Of a stretch of 49,522 nucleotides of DNA, positions 9,201-15,531 are shown piece by piece. How positions within the stretch are numbered: the stretch's first letter is position 1; the number at the start of each line of letters is the position of its first letter. The notes below the pieces were generated by a model. It ran no database searches. It had not been told where the DNA came from and saw nothing but the letters and a program-made list of their open reading frames with translations. Made by a program: the position numbers and the translations under genes. Origin of the DNA: an uncultured Frankiales bacterium (GTDB taxonomy: Bacteria; Actinomycetota; Actinomycetes; Mycobacteriales; SCTD01); NCBI GenBank assembly GCA_946479905.1, contig CAMLIA010000009.1, forward strand, positions 1-49,522, given 5' to 3'.

Positions 9201-9950
9201 CGGGCGGTAGCGGACCTCGACCGGGTACGTCCGGCCGCTCACCTCGAGCACCGGCGCGTCGTCGAAGTGCCGGCTGAACCGCTCCGGGTCGATCGTCGCC
9301 GAGGTGATGACGACCTTCAGGTCCGGGCGCCGCGGCAGCAGCTGCTTGAGGTACCCGAGCAGGAAGTCGATGGTCAGCGACCGCTCGTGCGCCTCGTCGA
9401 TGACGATCGTGTCGTAGGCCAGCAGGTCGCGGTCCCGGCTGAGCTCCGCGAGCAGGATGCCGTCGGTCATCACCTTGACCAGCGTCGAGTCGGCCACCTG
9501 GTCGTGGAAGCGGACCGTGTAGCCGACCAGGTCACCCAGCTCGGTCCCGAGCTCCTCGGCGACGCGCTCCGCCACGGCCCGCGCGGCGATCCGGCGCGGC
9601 TGCGTGTGCCCGATGAGCCCGGTCGTCCCCCGGCCGAGCTCGAGCAGGACCTTCGGCAGCTGGGTCGTCTTCCCCGACCCGGTCTCCCCTGCGAGCACGA
9701 CGACCTGGTGGTCCCGGATGGTGTCCGCGATCTCCGCGCGGACCTGCGCGACCGGCAGGTGCTCCGGGTAGCTGATCGCCGGGACGCTGGTACGACGGGA
9801 GCGGGCCCGCTCCTGCGCCCTCGCGACCTCCGTGGCCAACCGCCCCAGGTCGGCCCGGGGGTCGTCCAGCCGGCGGGCCAGCCGACGGCGGTCCCGAAGC
9901 ATCAGCTCGGGGAGCCGCTCCCGGAGGTCGGCGGCGGAGGGCGCAGTCAC
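6234..9950 (-). CDS. hrpA: ATP-dependent RNA helicase HrpA
   Basis: DEAH-box helicase of 1238 residues, near the usual 1,280-1,300 of HrpA. Motif I GETGSGKTTQ (around residue 88), HTQPRRIAA (Ia), VIDEAHERSL (II), ITSATID (III), VLATNVAETSLTVPG (V) and QRAGRCGRVADG (VI) are intact, followed by the winged-helix/ratchet region, OB-fold and a C-terminal DUF3418 domain. HrpA has been linked to ribosome-collision rescue in E. coli; the role here is inferred from family. Start GTG 9950 follows GGGAGGG 2-3 nt upstream. The upstream DUF5666 gene ends 23 nt before it, so the two may be co-transcribed. Confidence 0.95.
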   Translation of the reverse strand: MTAPSAADLRERLPELMLRDRRRLARRLDDPRADLGRLATEVARAQERARSRRTSVPAISYPEHLPVAQVRAEIADTIRDHQVVVLAGETGSGKTTQLPKVLLELGRGTTGLIGHTQPRRIAARAVAERVAEELGTELGDLVGYTVRFHDQVADSTLVKVMTDGILLAELSRDRDLLAYDTIVIDEAHERSLTIDFLLGYLKQLLPRRPDLKVVITSATIDPERFSRHFDDAPVLEVSGRTYPVEVRYRPLGEDEDQITGIVAACAELPRDGDVLVFCSGEREIRDAADALRGATDAEVVPLYGRLSAAEQHVVFAPHTGRRIVLATNVAETSLTVPGIRYVVDPGTARISRYSNRTKVQRLPIEPISQASATQRAGRCGRVADGICIRLYSEEDFASRPEFTQPEILRTNLASVLLQMASLGLGDLEAFPFVEPPDRRNVRDGLQLLEELGALDDDGRLTRVGRQLAQLPVDPRMARMIVEAGRRGCVREVLVIAAALSIQDPRERPLDKQQQATEAHSRFTDPSSDLLAWLKLWDHVQEQQQALSSSAFRRMCKREFLNYLRIREWQDLHAQLRRVARSLDLDLASTADPATVTTALLAGLLSHVGLRQEATRDYLGARGARFVIAPGTPLARKQPALVVAAELVETSRLFARQVAAVTPEQVEAVGGHLLKRSYSEPHWERKRGSVVAFERVLLYGVPIVAQRKVQYGRIDPDMSRDLFLRHALVEGDWETHHAFWKRNQALLADVEELERRARRRDIVVSDEAVYDFYDKRVPAEVVSGAHFDRWWKTARAADPQLLDLRLEDLVSGDVDPGEHPSVWVSGDLRFDLSYEFDPGTHADGVTVDVPLAVLNRVKPEDFAWQVPGMRHELVTALIKTLPKPLRVKLVPAPDTARAILERVSPREEDLLPALSREVRLLKGVVVGVEEWGLDRLPSHLRPTYRVVDGSTVVAEGKDLAALQRDLAKPVQAAIASAAGDLEVSGLTSWTVGDVPTEVSSGAVVGYPALVDEGSSVALRVLPTPSPAVHHAGVRRLLLLGTPSPVKTVSGRLSNASKLALAANPHGSLTALMDDCLLAAVDALMTADPRDQAGFEEQLRLVRAGLPDTLLRVLQDVEKVLAVPVATLPGPAGVDLVQQRERLVHKGFVTEHGAARLPDIARYLQAAVVRADKRSPRDADLMADVHVVQDEWAKLPPGPDRDRIGWMVEELRVSLFAQTLKAKGPVSVQRIWRALDDLQP

Positions 9951-9973
9951 AGCCCTCCCAGGCTAAGCGCGGC

Positions 9974-10549
9974 TCAGGTGTGGTCGGCCGCGCCACCGTC
10001 CTGCTCGGTCTGCCCGGGCGGCGGGCCGAAGCCGGGACCACCCGCGGGCAGGCCGCCCACGAAGACCCGCTCGGCCCAGCGGGAGGACTCGGAGCCCTCG
10101 GTGTGCACGAAGACCGTGTCGCCCTTCTTCAGGTCCGCCACGGAGCCGACGGTGCCGTTGACCAGCACCTGCGTCGCGCTCGTGAGCTGCACGGTGGTGC
10201 CCGCGACCGTGATGCTGGAGGAGCTGACGGCCTGGATCGTGCCGTGCACGCCGCGGTCGGCGAAGCCGCCGCGCGGGCCGCCCTGCTGGAGCTGGCCGGC
10301 CGGTCCCACTCGTGGTCCGCCGGGACCGGTGCTCGCGCTGGGGGTGGCGGAGGAGCCCTGCACGGCCAGCACGCCCACGAAGCCGACGACGACCGCGGCG
10401 GCGACGATGCCGGCGGCCTTGAGCCGGCGGGACGTGCCGCCGGCCGTGCCGGGCGAGGAGAGCTCGTCGGCGGAGGTCATGCTCTGCAGGTCCTCGGCCG
10501 CCGTCGGGGGCTGGACCCACTCGTTCTGGGGAGTCGTGTCGGAAGTCAT
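9974..10549 (-). CDS. Membrane-anchored protein with DUF5666 domain
   Basis: 191-residue protein with a cytoplasmic N-terminal ~45 residues, one membrane segment (AAGIVAAAVVVGFVGVLAV), a Gly/Pro/Ser linker, then one DUF5666-like beta domain (VHGTIQAVSSSSITVAG and a following DLKKGDTVFVH segment), which resembles an OB-like extracytoplasmic module. The tail is Gly/Pro-rich. Start ATG 10549 gives MTSDTTPQNEW; the longer in-frame reading upstream overlaps the Nudix gene and is not conserved. Function unknown. Divergent from the Nudix gene, upstream of hrpA. Confidence 0.75.
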   Translation of the reverse strand: MTSDTTPQNEWVQPPTAAEDLQSMTSADELSSPGTAGGTSRRLKAAGIVAAAVVVGFVGVLAVQGSSATPSASTGPGGPRVGPAGQLQQGGPRGGFADRGVHGTIQAVSSSSITVAGTTVQLTSATQVLVNGTVGSVADLKKGDTVFVHTEGSESSRWAERVFVGGLPAGGPGFGPPPGQTEQDGGAADHT

Positions 10550-10621
10550 GAGCACAGCGTCGGGAGGGGGGCAGCGAGCGCGCTGGCAGCAGCCTGGGAG
10601 GTGCCTGGGAGAGTGCGCCTC

Positions 10622-11068
10622 GTGGCCAAGCGCAGTGCCGGGATCCTGCTGTTCCGTCGTACCCCTGCCGTGCAGGTGCTGCTGGCGCACCCCGGTGGGC
10701 CGCTGCACGCGCACAAGGACGTCTGGACCGTGCCCAAGGGCGAGTACGACGACGAGCCGCCGCTGACTGCGGCCTACCGGGAGTTCGAGGAGGAGCTCGG
10801 CCACCCGGTGCCGCAGGGGCCCGCCCTGGACCTGGGCGAGGTCGTCCAGAAGGGCGGCAAGCGGGTCGTGGCCTGGGCGGTGGAGGGCGACCTGGACCCC
10901 GGGACGTGCGTGAGCAACACCTTCGGCATGACCTGGCAGGGCCGCTGGCAGGAGTTCCCGGAGATCGACCGGGTCCAGTGGTTCGACCTGGAGACGGCGC
11001 GCACGAAGATCAACCCGGCGCAGGTCGCGTTCCTCGACCGGCTCGGGGCACTTGCGCCCGATCTGTGA
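10622..11068 (+). CDS. Nudix hydrolase
   Basis: 148-residue Nudix-fold pyrophosphohydrolase. The Nudix box is recognisable as PKGEYDDEPPLTAAYREFEE followed by ELG: the REFEEELG half is canonical and the G-x5-E loop is one residue shorter than the textbook pattern. AKRSAGILLFRR at the N-terminus is typical of the small group of actinobacterial Nudix proteins whose substrate is not known. I chose GTG 10622 (GGGAGA 9 nt upstream); GTG 10613 is an alternative adding three residues. The stop codon TGA is part of a CRP-like palindrome in front of the next gene. Confidence 0.88.
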   Translation: MAKRSAGILLFRRTPAVQVLLAHPGGPLHAHKDVWTVPKGEYDDEPPLTAAYREFEEELGHPVPQGPALDLGEVVQKGGKRVVAWAVEGDLDPGTCVSNTFGMTWQGRWQEFPEIDRVQWFDLETARTKINPAQVAFLDRLGALAPDL

Positions 11069-11079
11069 GCTGTGTCACC
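11064..11079 (+). promoter_or_regulatory. CRP/Cmr-like palindrome upstream of the SGNH hydrolase gene
   Basis: TGTGAGCTGTGTCACC matches TGTGA-N6-TCACA at 9 of 10 specified bases and overlaps the Nudix stop codon. It lies about 64 nt before the SGNH start, a position suited to activation. A second short palindrome, CTACTG-AC-CAGTAG, follows at 11095-11108. Sites inferred from consensus only. Confidence 0.45.
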
Positions 11080-11142
11080 TTTCGCCCCGGCATGCTACTG
11101 ACCAGTAGCCACACCCAGCGCCGCGACCGTCCTGGAGGACCC

Positions 11143-12342
11143 TTGCGCTCCCGTCGCGCGATCTCGCTGCTCGCCGTCGCTGGTCTGGCCCTCGGCCTCA
11201 CCGGTGCCCTGCAGGCGGCCGCCCTGGCCGACGGTCCCGGGGTCGGCGCCCCGTGGCTGGTGTCCGTGGGCGACTCCTACATCTCCGGCGAGGCGGGGCG
11301 GTGGGCCGGCAACTCCAACAACGGCGAGTCCTACACCGACGCGCTCGGCTCGACGGCGTACTTCGACAACGCCGGTCACACGGCCGAGACCATCAACCGC
11401 TGTCACCGCAGTGCCGCCGCCGAGGTCTACACCGGTGTCGTCAACGGCATGAACCTCGCCTGCTCCGGGGCGAAGACCTCGACCTACACCGACAGCAACG
11501 GGTACTTCAAGCCCGGGCTCGACTTCGCGGCCGGCGGCCAGGCCGCGCTGCTGCAGTCGTTCGCCGCCGGCCACAACGTCAAGGCCGTCGCCGTCAGCAT
11601 CGGCGGCAACAACTTCAACTTCGGCAGCATCGTGCAGTCGTGCGTGACCGACTGGGCCTCGTCACCGACGTGGGCGAAGGACTACTGCAACGACGACAGC
11701 TCGGTCACGGCCAACTTCACGAGCGCCAACATCACCGCCCAGACGACGGCCATCAAGAACGGCCTGCTCAACCTGCGCACGGCGATGCGCAACGCCGGGT
11801 ACGCCGACGGCTCGTACTCGCTCATCGTGCAGAACTACATGTCCCCGCTCCCCCTGTCCGGCGGCATGCGGTACGGCGAGAGCGGCTACACCCGGCAGAA
11901 CACGGGCGGCTGCGGCTTCTGGAACAACGACCTCAACTGGGCCAACAACAGCGCGCTGCCGACCATCAACAGCGCGGTGTCGAACGCCGCCACGCAGGCC
12001 GGCATCGCGAACACCAAGCTGCTCAACCTCGCGTCCGCCTTCAACGGGCGTCGCCTCTGCGAGAACACGGTCGGGCTCATCGAGGAGAAGGGGCTCGCCG
12101 GCTGGTGGTCGGCCGGTGCCGTCGACCAGACCGAGTGGATCAACCAGATCCGGACGGTCAGCACCTGCTGCGGCTCGAACTACTACATCCAGGAGTCGCT
12201 GCACCCGAACTACTGGGGTCAGGGGGCGCTGGCCAACTGCCTGACGCTGGCCTGGAACAACGGCGCGGTACGAGGTGGCACCTGCACCCGGGGCGCCAAC
12301 GGCCTCAACGCCTACGGCGAGCCCAACATGGTCCTCAGCTGA
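11143..12342 (+). CDS. Secreted SGNH/GDSL-family hydrolase (lipase/esterase-like)
   Basis: 399-residue exported hydrolase. A signal peptide covers about residues 1-29 (RSRR, hydrophobic core, ALADG end). The GDSY block with Ser45 as nucleophile, the GGNN block (SIGGNNFNF) and a C-terminal LHPNYWGQ block with the catalytic His are present; cysteines are plentiful (CHRS, CSG, CGSN), suggesting disulphides. Related to Streptomyces secreted esterases of the SGNH type, usually shorter. The start is taken as TTG 11143, which has GGAGGA just upstream and gives a compact signal peptide; ATG 11092 is an alternative with a longer n-region. Convergent with the DGAT gene across a stem that includes both stop codons. 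Substrate unknown. Confidence 0.85.
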   Translation: MRSRRAISLLAVAGLALGLTGALQAAALADGPGVGAPWLVSVGDSYISGEAGRWAGNSNNGESYTDALGSTAYFDNAGHTAETINRCHRSAAAEVYTGVVNGMNLACSGAKTSTYTDSNGYFKPGLDFAAGGQAALLQSFAAGHNVKAVAVSIGGNNFNFGSIVQSCVTDWASSPTWAKDYCNDDSSVTANFTSANITAQTTAIKNGLLNLRTAMRNAGYADGSYSLIVQNYMSPLPLSGGMRYGESGYTRQNTGGCGFWNNDLNWANNSALPTINSAVSNAATQAGIANTKLLNLASAFNGRRLCENTVGLIEEKGLAGWWSAGAVDQTEWINQIRTVSTCCGSNYYIQESLHPNYWGQGALANCLTLAWNNGAVRGGTCTRGANGLNAYGEPNMVLS

Positions 12343-12406
12343 CCCCTTGCGTCCTCGGAAGTGGCCCGTCGATCAGGCTGCCGGATGAGGACGCAACGGG
12401 GGGTCA
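12340..12406. terminator. Bidirectional terminator pairing the stop codons of SGNH hydrolase and DGAT
   Basis: TGACCCC-TTGCGTCCTC (12340-12356) pairs with GAGGACGCAA (12387-12396) and GGGGTCA (12400-12406), a 17-bp stem with a 3-nt bulge and a 30-nt loop. The outermost three pairs are the TGA stop codons of the two convergent genes. The TGACCCCTTGCGTC sequence recurs at 21935. Confidence 0.7.
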
Positions 12407-13795
12407 GGCGGACTTGAGCAGGACCGCGAGCTCGTCCTCGAGGTACCCGGCCATCGCGTCGAGGTCGGGGACGAGCTCGCGGTCGGCGATCAGCCCGAAG
12501 TGCATGCCGCCGTCGAGCGAGCAGACCGTGATGTTCAGCCCCTGGCCGTCCGCGATCGCCGACAGCGGGTAGTAGCCGAGCAGCCGGGCCCCCGCGTAGT
12601 AGAGCGCGAGGTTCGGACCGGGCACGTTGCTGATGAACAGGTTGAACGGGTTGACCCGCTCGAGCAGCCGCACCCGGGCGGCGAGCCGCGCCGCCTGCCC
12701 CGCGAGCGCGGGCATCGCGAACTGCGTCACGTCCGACAGCAGCGTCGCCGGCAGCGCGCCGTGCTGCTCCTTGGCGGCCTGCATCGCCTGGGAGCAGACC
12801 TGCAGCCGTTCCACCGGGTCGGCGAGGTGCGTGGGCAGCGCGGCGAGCATGGTGCTCACCTTGTTGCCGTTGGCGCCGCGCTCGTCCTCGGTGCGGATCG
12901 ACACCGGCACCGCGGCCACCAGCGGACCGTCGGGCAGGGCGTCGTGATCGAGCAGCCAACGACGCACTGCGGCCGTGGACAGCGCCATGACGACGTCGTT
13001 GACCGTGCCCCCGTGGGCGTTCTTGACCTTCTTGATGTCCTCGAGGGCGAGCGTGCGGAAGGCCCAGCGGCGGTGGGGCGAGATCGGCTTGTTGAAGGGC
13101 GTGCTCGGGGCACGGAGGCCCGCCGACGGGAGCACGTCGCTCTTGCTGTCGCGGCGCAGCGACATCGCCAGCGAGGGGGCGCTGCGCACCAGGTCGAAGG
13201 TCATGCGCGCGGCCCGTACCGGGTGCCCCGCCATCGCGACCGCCGACCGGCTCAGCACCTCGATCGTGCTCGGCGCGCGCTCGGGCTGCCACGGCACCTG
13301 CTCGACGGTGCGCCCTTCCGGCGTGATGTCGAGGACCGCGGTCAGCAGCTCGCTGCCGGAGACGCCGTCGATGGCGGCGTGGTGGACCTTGGTGTACACG
13401 GCCATCCGGCCGCCCTCGAGCCCGTGGATGAGGTACAGCTCCCACAGCGGTCGGGTGCGGTCCAGCGGCCGCGCGTGCAGCCGGGCCGCCTGCTCGGCGA
13501 GCTGCTTGTCGTCGCCGGGCGCCGGCAGCGCGAGCTCCCGCACGTGGTACTCGATGTCGAAGTCCGGGTCCTCGATCCAGTACGGCTGGTCGAGGCCGAG
13601 CGGCACGTTGACGAGGCGGCGGCGGAACGGCGGCAGCAGGTGCAGCCGGCTCTCGATCATCCGCGTCAGCCGCTCGAGCGTGAGCGGTTCGGGGGCCGTG
13701 GAGGGGTCGAGGACGCACACGCTGCCGATGTGGCCGAAGACCGCGGGGGTCTCCATGGCGAGGAACGCGGCGTCGAGACCCGTGAGCTGCTGCAC
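12404..13795 (-). CDS. Wax ester synthase / diacylglycerol acyltransferase (WS/DGAT)
   Basis: 463-residue bifunctional acyltransferase making triacylglycerol or wax ester from acyl-CoA. The catalytic HHxxxDG motif is HHAAIDG at 138-144, preceded by RPLWELYLIHGLEGGR and followed by the DUF1298 C-terminal domain with NVPGPNLALYYAGA. Length is normal for the family. The first residues MQQLTGLDAAFLAME are typical, so GTG 13795 is a firm start. It has no Shine-Dalgarno; TAGAAA, made from the SRPBCC stop codon plus three bases, lies exactly 6 nt upstream, suggesting its own leaderless promoter. Points to neutral-lipid storage in this organism. Confidence 0.93.
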   Translation of the reverse strand: MQQLTGLDAAFLAMETPAVFGHIGSVCVLDPSTAPEPLTLERLTRMIESRLHLLPPFRRRLVNVPLGLDQPYWIEDPDFDIEYHVRELALPAPGDDKQLAEQAARLHARPLDRTRPLWELYLIHGLEGGRMAVYTKVHHAAIDGVSGSELLTAVLDITPEGRTVEQVPWQPERAPSTIEVLSRSAVAMAGHPVRAARMTFDLVRSAPSLAMSLRRDSKSDVLPSAGLRAPSTPFNKPISPHRRWAFRTLALEDIKKVKNAHGGTVNDVVMALSTAAVRRWLLDHDALPDGPLVAAVPVSIRTEDERGANGNKVSTMLAALPTHLADPVERLQVCSQAMQAAKEQHGALPATLLSDVTQFAMPALAGQAARLAARVRLLERVNPFNLFISNVPGPNLALYYAGARLLGYYPLSAIADGQGLNITVCSLDGGMHFGLIADRELVPDLDAMAGYLEDELAVLLKSA

Positions 13796-13801
13796 GGGGT
13801 G

Positions 13802-13807
13802 TTTCTA
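13802..13807 (-). promoter_or_regulatory. -10-like TAGAAA overlapping a stop codon, for DGAT
   Basis: TAGAAA on the minus strand, 6 nt before GTG 13795. Its TAG (13805-13807) is the stop codon of the SRPBCC gene. One of three identical arrangements in the window. Confidence 0.45.
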
Positions 13808-14278
13808 CGCTGTTCCGGAGCGGTTTGTCAGGACCTGCTCGATCCGCTCGAGCGTCTTGGTCATGTTCCGCCGGGTCTCGCCTGCCGCCCGCCTGACGAT
13901 CGGCCTGGTGAACGGCGACTCCTGGCGGATGTCCCACGACTCGGTGACCTTGGTGCCGCCGTCGACGGGTTCGAGCTCGTAGCGCCAGATCCGGCCGCCC
14001 GCGAAGGGGTCGACGAGCTTGATCGGCGCCCGGGTCTGCCAGGCCAGCCGCTTGCCCGGCTCGTACTCGATGACGGTGCTGCGCATGGCGTAGGGGACGC
14101 CGAGCTTCATGTTCATCCCGAAGGTCGACCCGAGCTTCAGCTCGTGCGGGACGTCCCGGGCCTCCCGGACCGTGCCGCTGCCGTCGAACTCGTGGTGCCG
14201 CGACGGGTCGGCGATCAGGTCGAAGATGGCTTCCGGGCTGGCGGGGATCACGCGCTCGACACTTACGACATCGGTCAT
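13805..14278 (-). CDS. SRPBCC (START/polyketide-cyclase-like) family protein
   Basis: 157-residue helix-grip protein with the SRPBCC pattern: VERVIPASPEAIFDLIADPSRH at the N-terminus, a beta-sheet centre (MRSTVIEYEPGKRLAWQT) and a long C-terminal helix. Such proteins bind hydrophobic ligands in a cavity; no enzyme activity can be assigned. It lies 9 nt upstream of the DGAT on the same strand, so a lipid-related ligand is a reasonable guess. ATG 14278 has TAGCCT 7 nt upstream and no Shine-Dalgarno, so it is probably leaderless. Divergent from the tryptophan dioxygenase with only 32 bp between the start codons. Confidence 0.85.
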   Translation of the reverse strand: MTDVVSVERVIPASPEAIFDLIADPSRHHEFDGSGTVREARDVPHELKLGSTFGMNMKLGVPYAMRSTVIEYEPGKRLAWQTRAPIKLVDPFAGGRIWRYELEPVDGGTKVTESWDIRQESPFTRPIVRRAAGETRRNMTKTLERIEQVLTNRSGTA

Positions 14279-14285
14279 GATCAGG

Positions 14286-14291
14286 AGGCTA
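14286..14291 (-). promoter_or_regulatory. -10 hexamer TAGCCT for SRPBCC gene
   Basis: TAGCCT on the minus strand ends 7 nt before ATG 14278. It lies back to back with the plus-strand hexamer at 14299, so both promoters occupy one 32-bp spacer. Confidence 0.5.
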
Positions 14292-14298
14292 GGGCACG

Positions 14299-14304
14299 TA
14301 CGGT
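14299..14304 (+). promoter_or_regulatory. -10 hexamer TACGGT for tryptophan dioxygenase
   Basis: TACGGT ends exactly 6 nt before ATG 14311; no Shine-Dalgarno. Matches the TAnnnT-N6-ATG form of actinobacterial leaderless promoters. Confidence 0.55.
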
Positions 14305-14310
14305 GGGCCG

Positions 14311-15405
14311 ATGGCGGTCACCTACTCGTCGTACCTGCGGGTCGAGGAGCTGCTCGCGCTCCAGCAGGAGCCGCGCGCGCACGACGAGCTGCTGTTCGTG
14401 GTGCTGCACCAGTCGCACGAGCTGTGGTTCAAGCTCACCCTGCACGAGCTGGACGAGGCGACCCGGCTGATCCAGGCCGACCGCTTCCCGGAGGCGGAGA
14501 CCCGGCTGCGCCGGATCGTGACGATCATGCGCCAGCTCGTGGCGCAGTGGGACGTGCTCGGCACGATGAGCCCGGCCGGCTACCTCGAGTTCCGGCACGT
14601 GCTCGAGGGCGGCTCCGGCTTCCAGTCGGCGCAGTTCCGGGAGCTGGAGTTCGCCTCCGGGCGCAAGGACCCGTCGTACCTCTCCTCCCCCTGGCTGTCC
14701 GAGGGCGAGGTCGCCCGGCTGCAGCGCCGGCTGGACGCGCCCACGCTCGCGGACGCCTTCCACGACGCGCTCGCGCGGACCGGCGTCGCCGACGTGCTCG
14801 AGGTGCTGCGCGCCGGGCCGTCGCTCATGACGATGCTCGCCGAGACGCTGCTCGACTACGACGAGGCGGTCGGCCACTGGCGGCACCGGCACGTGCTGGC
14901 GGTCGAGCGGCAGATCGGTCTGAAGCCGGGCACCGGCGGCTCGACCGGCGCGGCCTACCTCCGCTCGACGCTGACCCACCGGTTCTTCCCCGAGCTCTGG
15001 GAGGCCCGCACCCGCCTCTACAGCTCGAGGAGCATCCGGGTGTTCCCGAGCGTGTTGGGGCGGACCCGCGCCAGGTCGAGGAACTCCGCGACGCCCTCGT
15101 CGGGTGACTGCAGCAGCTCGGTCGCGACGCCCGAGTCGACGAGCACCTCGTCGGCGACGTGGAACCCGTGCCGGCCGAAGAACTCGGTCTCGAAGGTGAG
15201 GCAGAACACCCGTCGTACGCCGAGCTCGCGGGCCTTCTCGAGCAGCGACCGCAGCACGGCCGAGCCGCAGCCCGTCCCCTTGTGCTCGGGCGAGACGGCG
15301 ACGGTGCGCACCTCCGCCAGGTCCTCCCACATCACGTGCAGCGCCCCGCACGCGACGACCTCGCCGTCGACCTCGACGACCTGGAACTCCTGCACGTCCT
15401 CGTAG
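14311..15405 (+). CDS. kynA: Tryptophan 2,3-dioxygenase with stop-loss extension
   Basis: Haem dioxygenase opening the indole ring of L-tryptophan to N-formylkynurenine, first step of the kynurenine pathway. The core is 236 residues: HQSHELWFKLTLHE near residue 30, EFRHVLEGGSGFQSAQFRELE mid-protein (split motif), HRHVLAVERQIG with the haem-ligand His, and the normal C-terminal end RFFPELWEARTRL. Instead of a stop, codon 237 is TAC (15019-15021) and the frame stays open for 128 more codons of Ser/Thr/Arg-rich sequence, wholly antisense to the acetyltransferase, until TAG 15403-15405. A single change C15021 to G or A would restore the expected end and be silent in the other gene. No kynureninase or formamidase is nearby. 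Core identification firm; extension probably recent or a sequencing error. Confidence 0.88.
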   Translation: MAVTYSSYLRVEELLALQQEPRAHDELLFVVLHQSHELWFKLTLHELDEATRLIQADRFPEAETRLRRIVTIMRQLVAQWDVLGTMSPAGYLEFRHVLEGGSGFQSAQFRELEFASGRKDPSYLSSPWLSEGEVARLQRRLDAPTLADAFHDALARTGVADVLEVLRAGPSLMTMLAETLLDYDEAVGHWRHRHVLAVERQIGLKPGTGGSTGAAYLRSTLTHRFFPELWEARTRLYSSRSIRVFPSVLGRTRARSRNSATPSSGDCSSSVATPESTSTSSATWNPCRPKNSVSKVRQNTRRTPSSRAFSSSDRSTAEPQPVPLCSGETATVRTSARSSHITCSAPHATTSPSTSTTWNSCTSS

Positions 15406-15509
15406 AGCACGACGGTCGCCTTCGACAGCAGCCGCCGGTCGGGCGCGTAGGTGTCGATGAGGCCGCGGATGGCGGCGACATCGGCGGTGCGGGCCCGGCG
15501 GACGATCAC
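15018..15509 (-). CDS. argA: Amino-acid N-acetyltransferase (ArgA-like GNAT)
   Basis: 163-residue single-domain GNAT acetyltransferase similar to the short actinobacterial N-acetylglutamate synthase of the Rv2747 type, first step of arginine synthesis. VRRARTADVAAIRGLIDTYA opens the fold; VAVSPEHKGTGCGSAVL is the acetyl-CoA pyrophosphate loop (Q/RxxGxG/A form); VFCLTFETEFFGRHGF is a typical ArgA segment. GTG 15509 has TAGGGT 7 nt upstream and no Shine-Dalgarno. The whole 3' 388 nt is antisense to the extended dioxygenase frame. Substrate assignment by family resemblance; other amino-acid acetyltransferases are possible. Confidence 0.85.
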   Translation of the reverse strand: MIVRRARTADVAAIRGLIDTYAPDRRLLSKATVVLYEDVQEFQVVEVDGEVVACGALHVMWEDLAEVRTVAVSPEHKGTGCGSAVLRSLLEKARELGVRRVFCLTFETEFFGRHGFHVADEVLVDSGVATELLQSPDEGVAEFLDLARVRPNTLGNTRMLLEL

Positions 15510-15516
15510 GCGAGCG

Positions 15517-15522
15517 ACCCTA
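15517..15522 (-). promoter_or_regulatory. -10 hexamer TAGGGT for argA-like gene
   Basis: TAGGGT ends 7 nt before GTG 15509 on the minus strand, within the 22-nt gap after the large hydrolase gene, so argA can be transcribed on its own as a leaderless message. Confidence 0.5.
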
Positions 15523-15531
15523 GCCGGACCG

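Noticed and set aside
7908..10766. 952-codon plus-strand frame opposite hrpA
   Set aside because: No domain; hrpA on the minus strand has all DEAH motifs.
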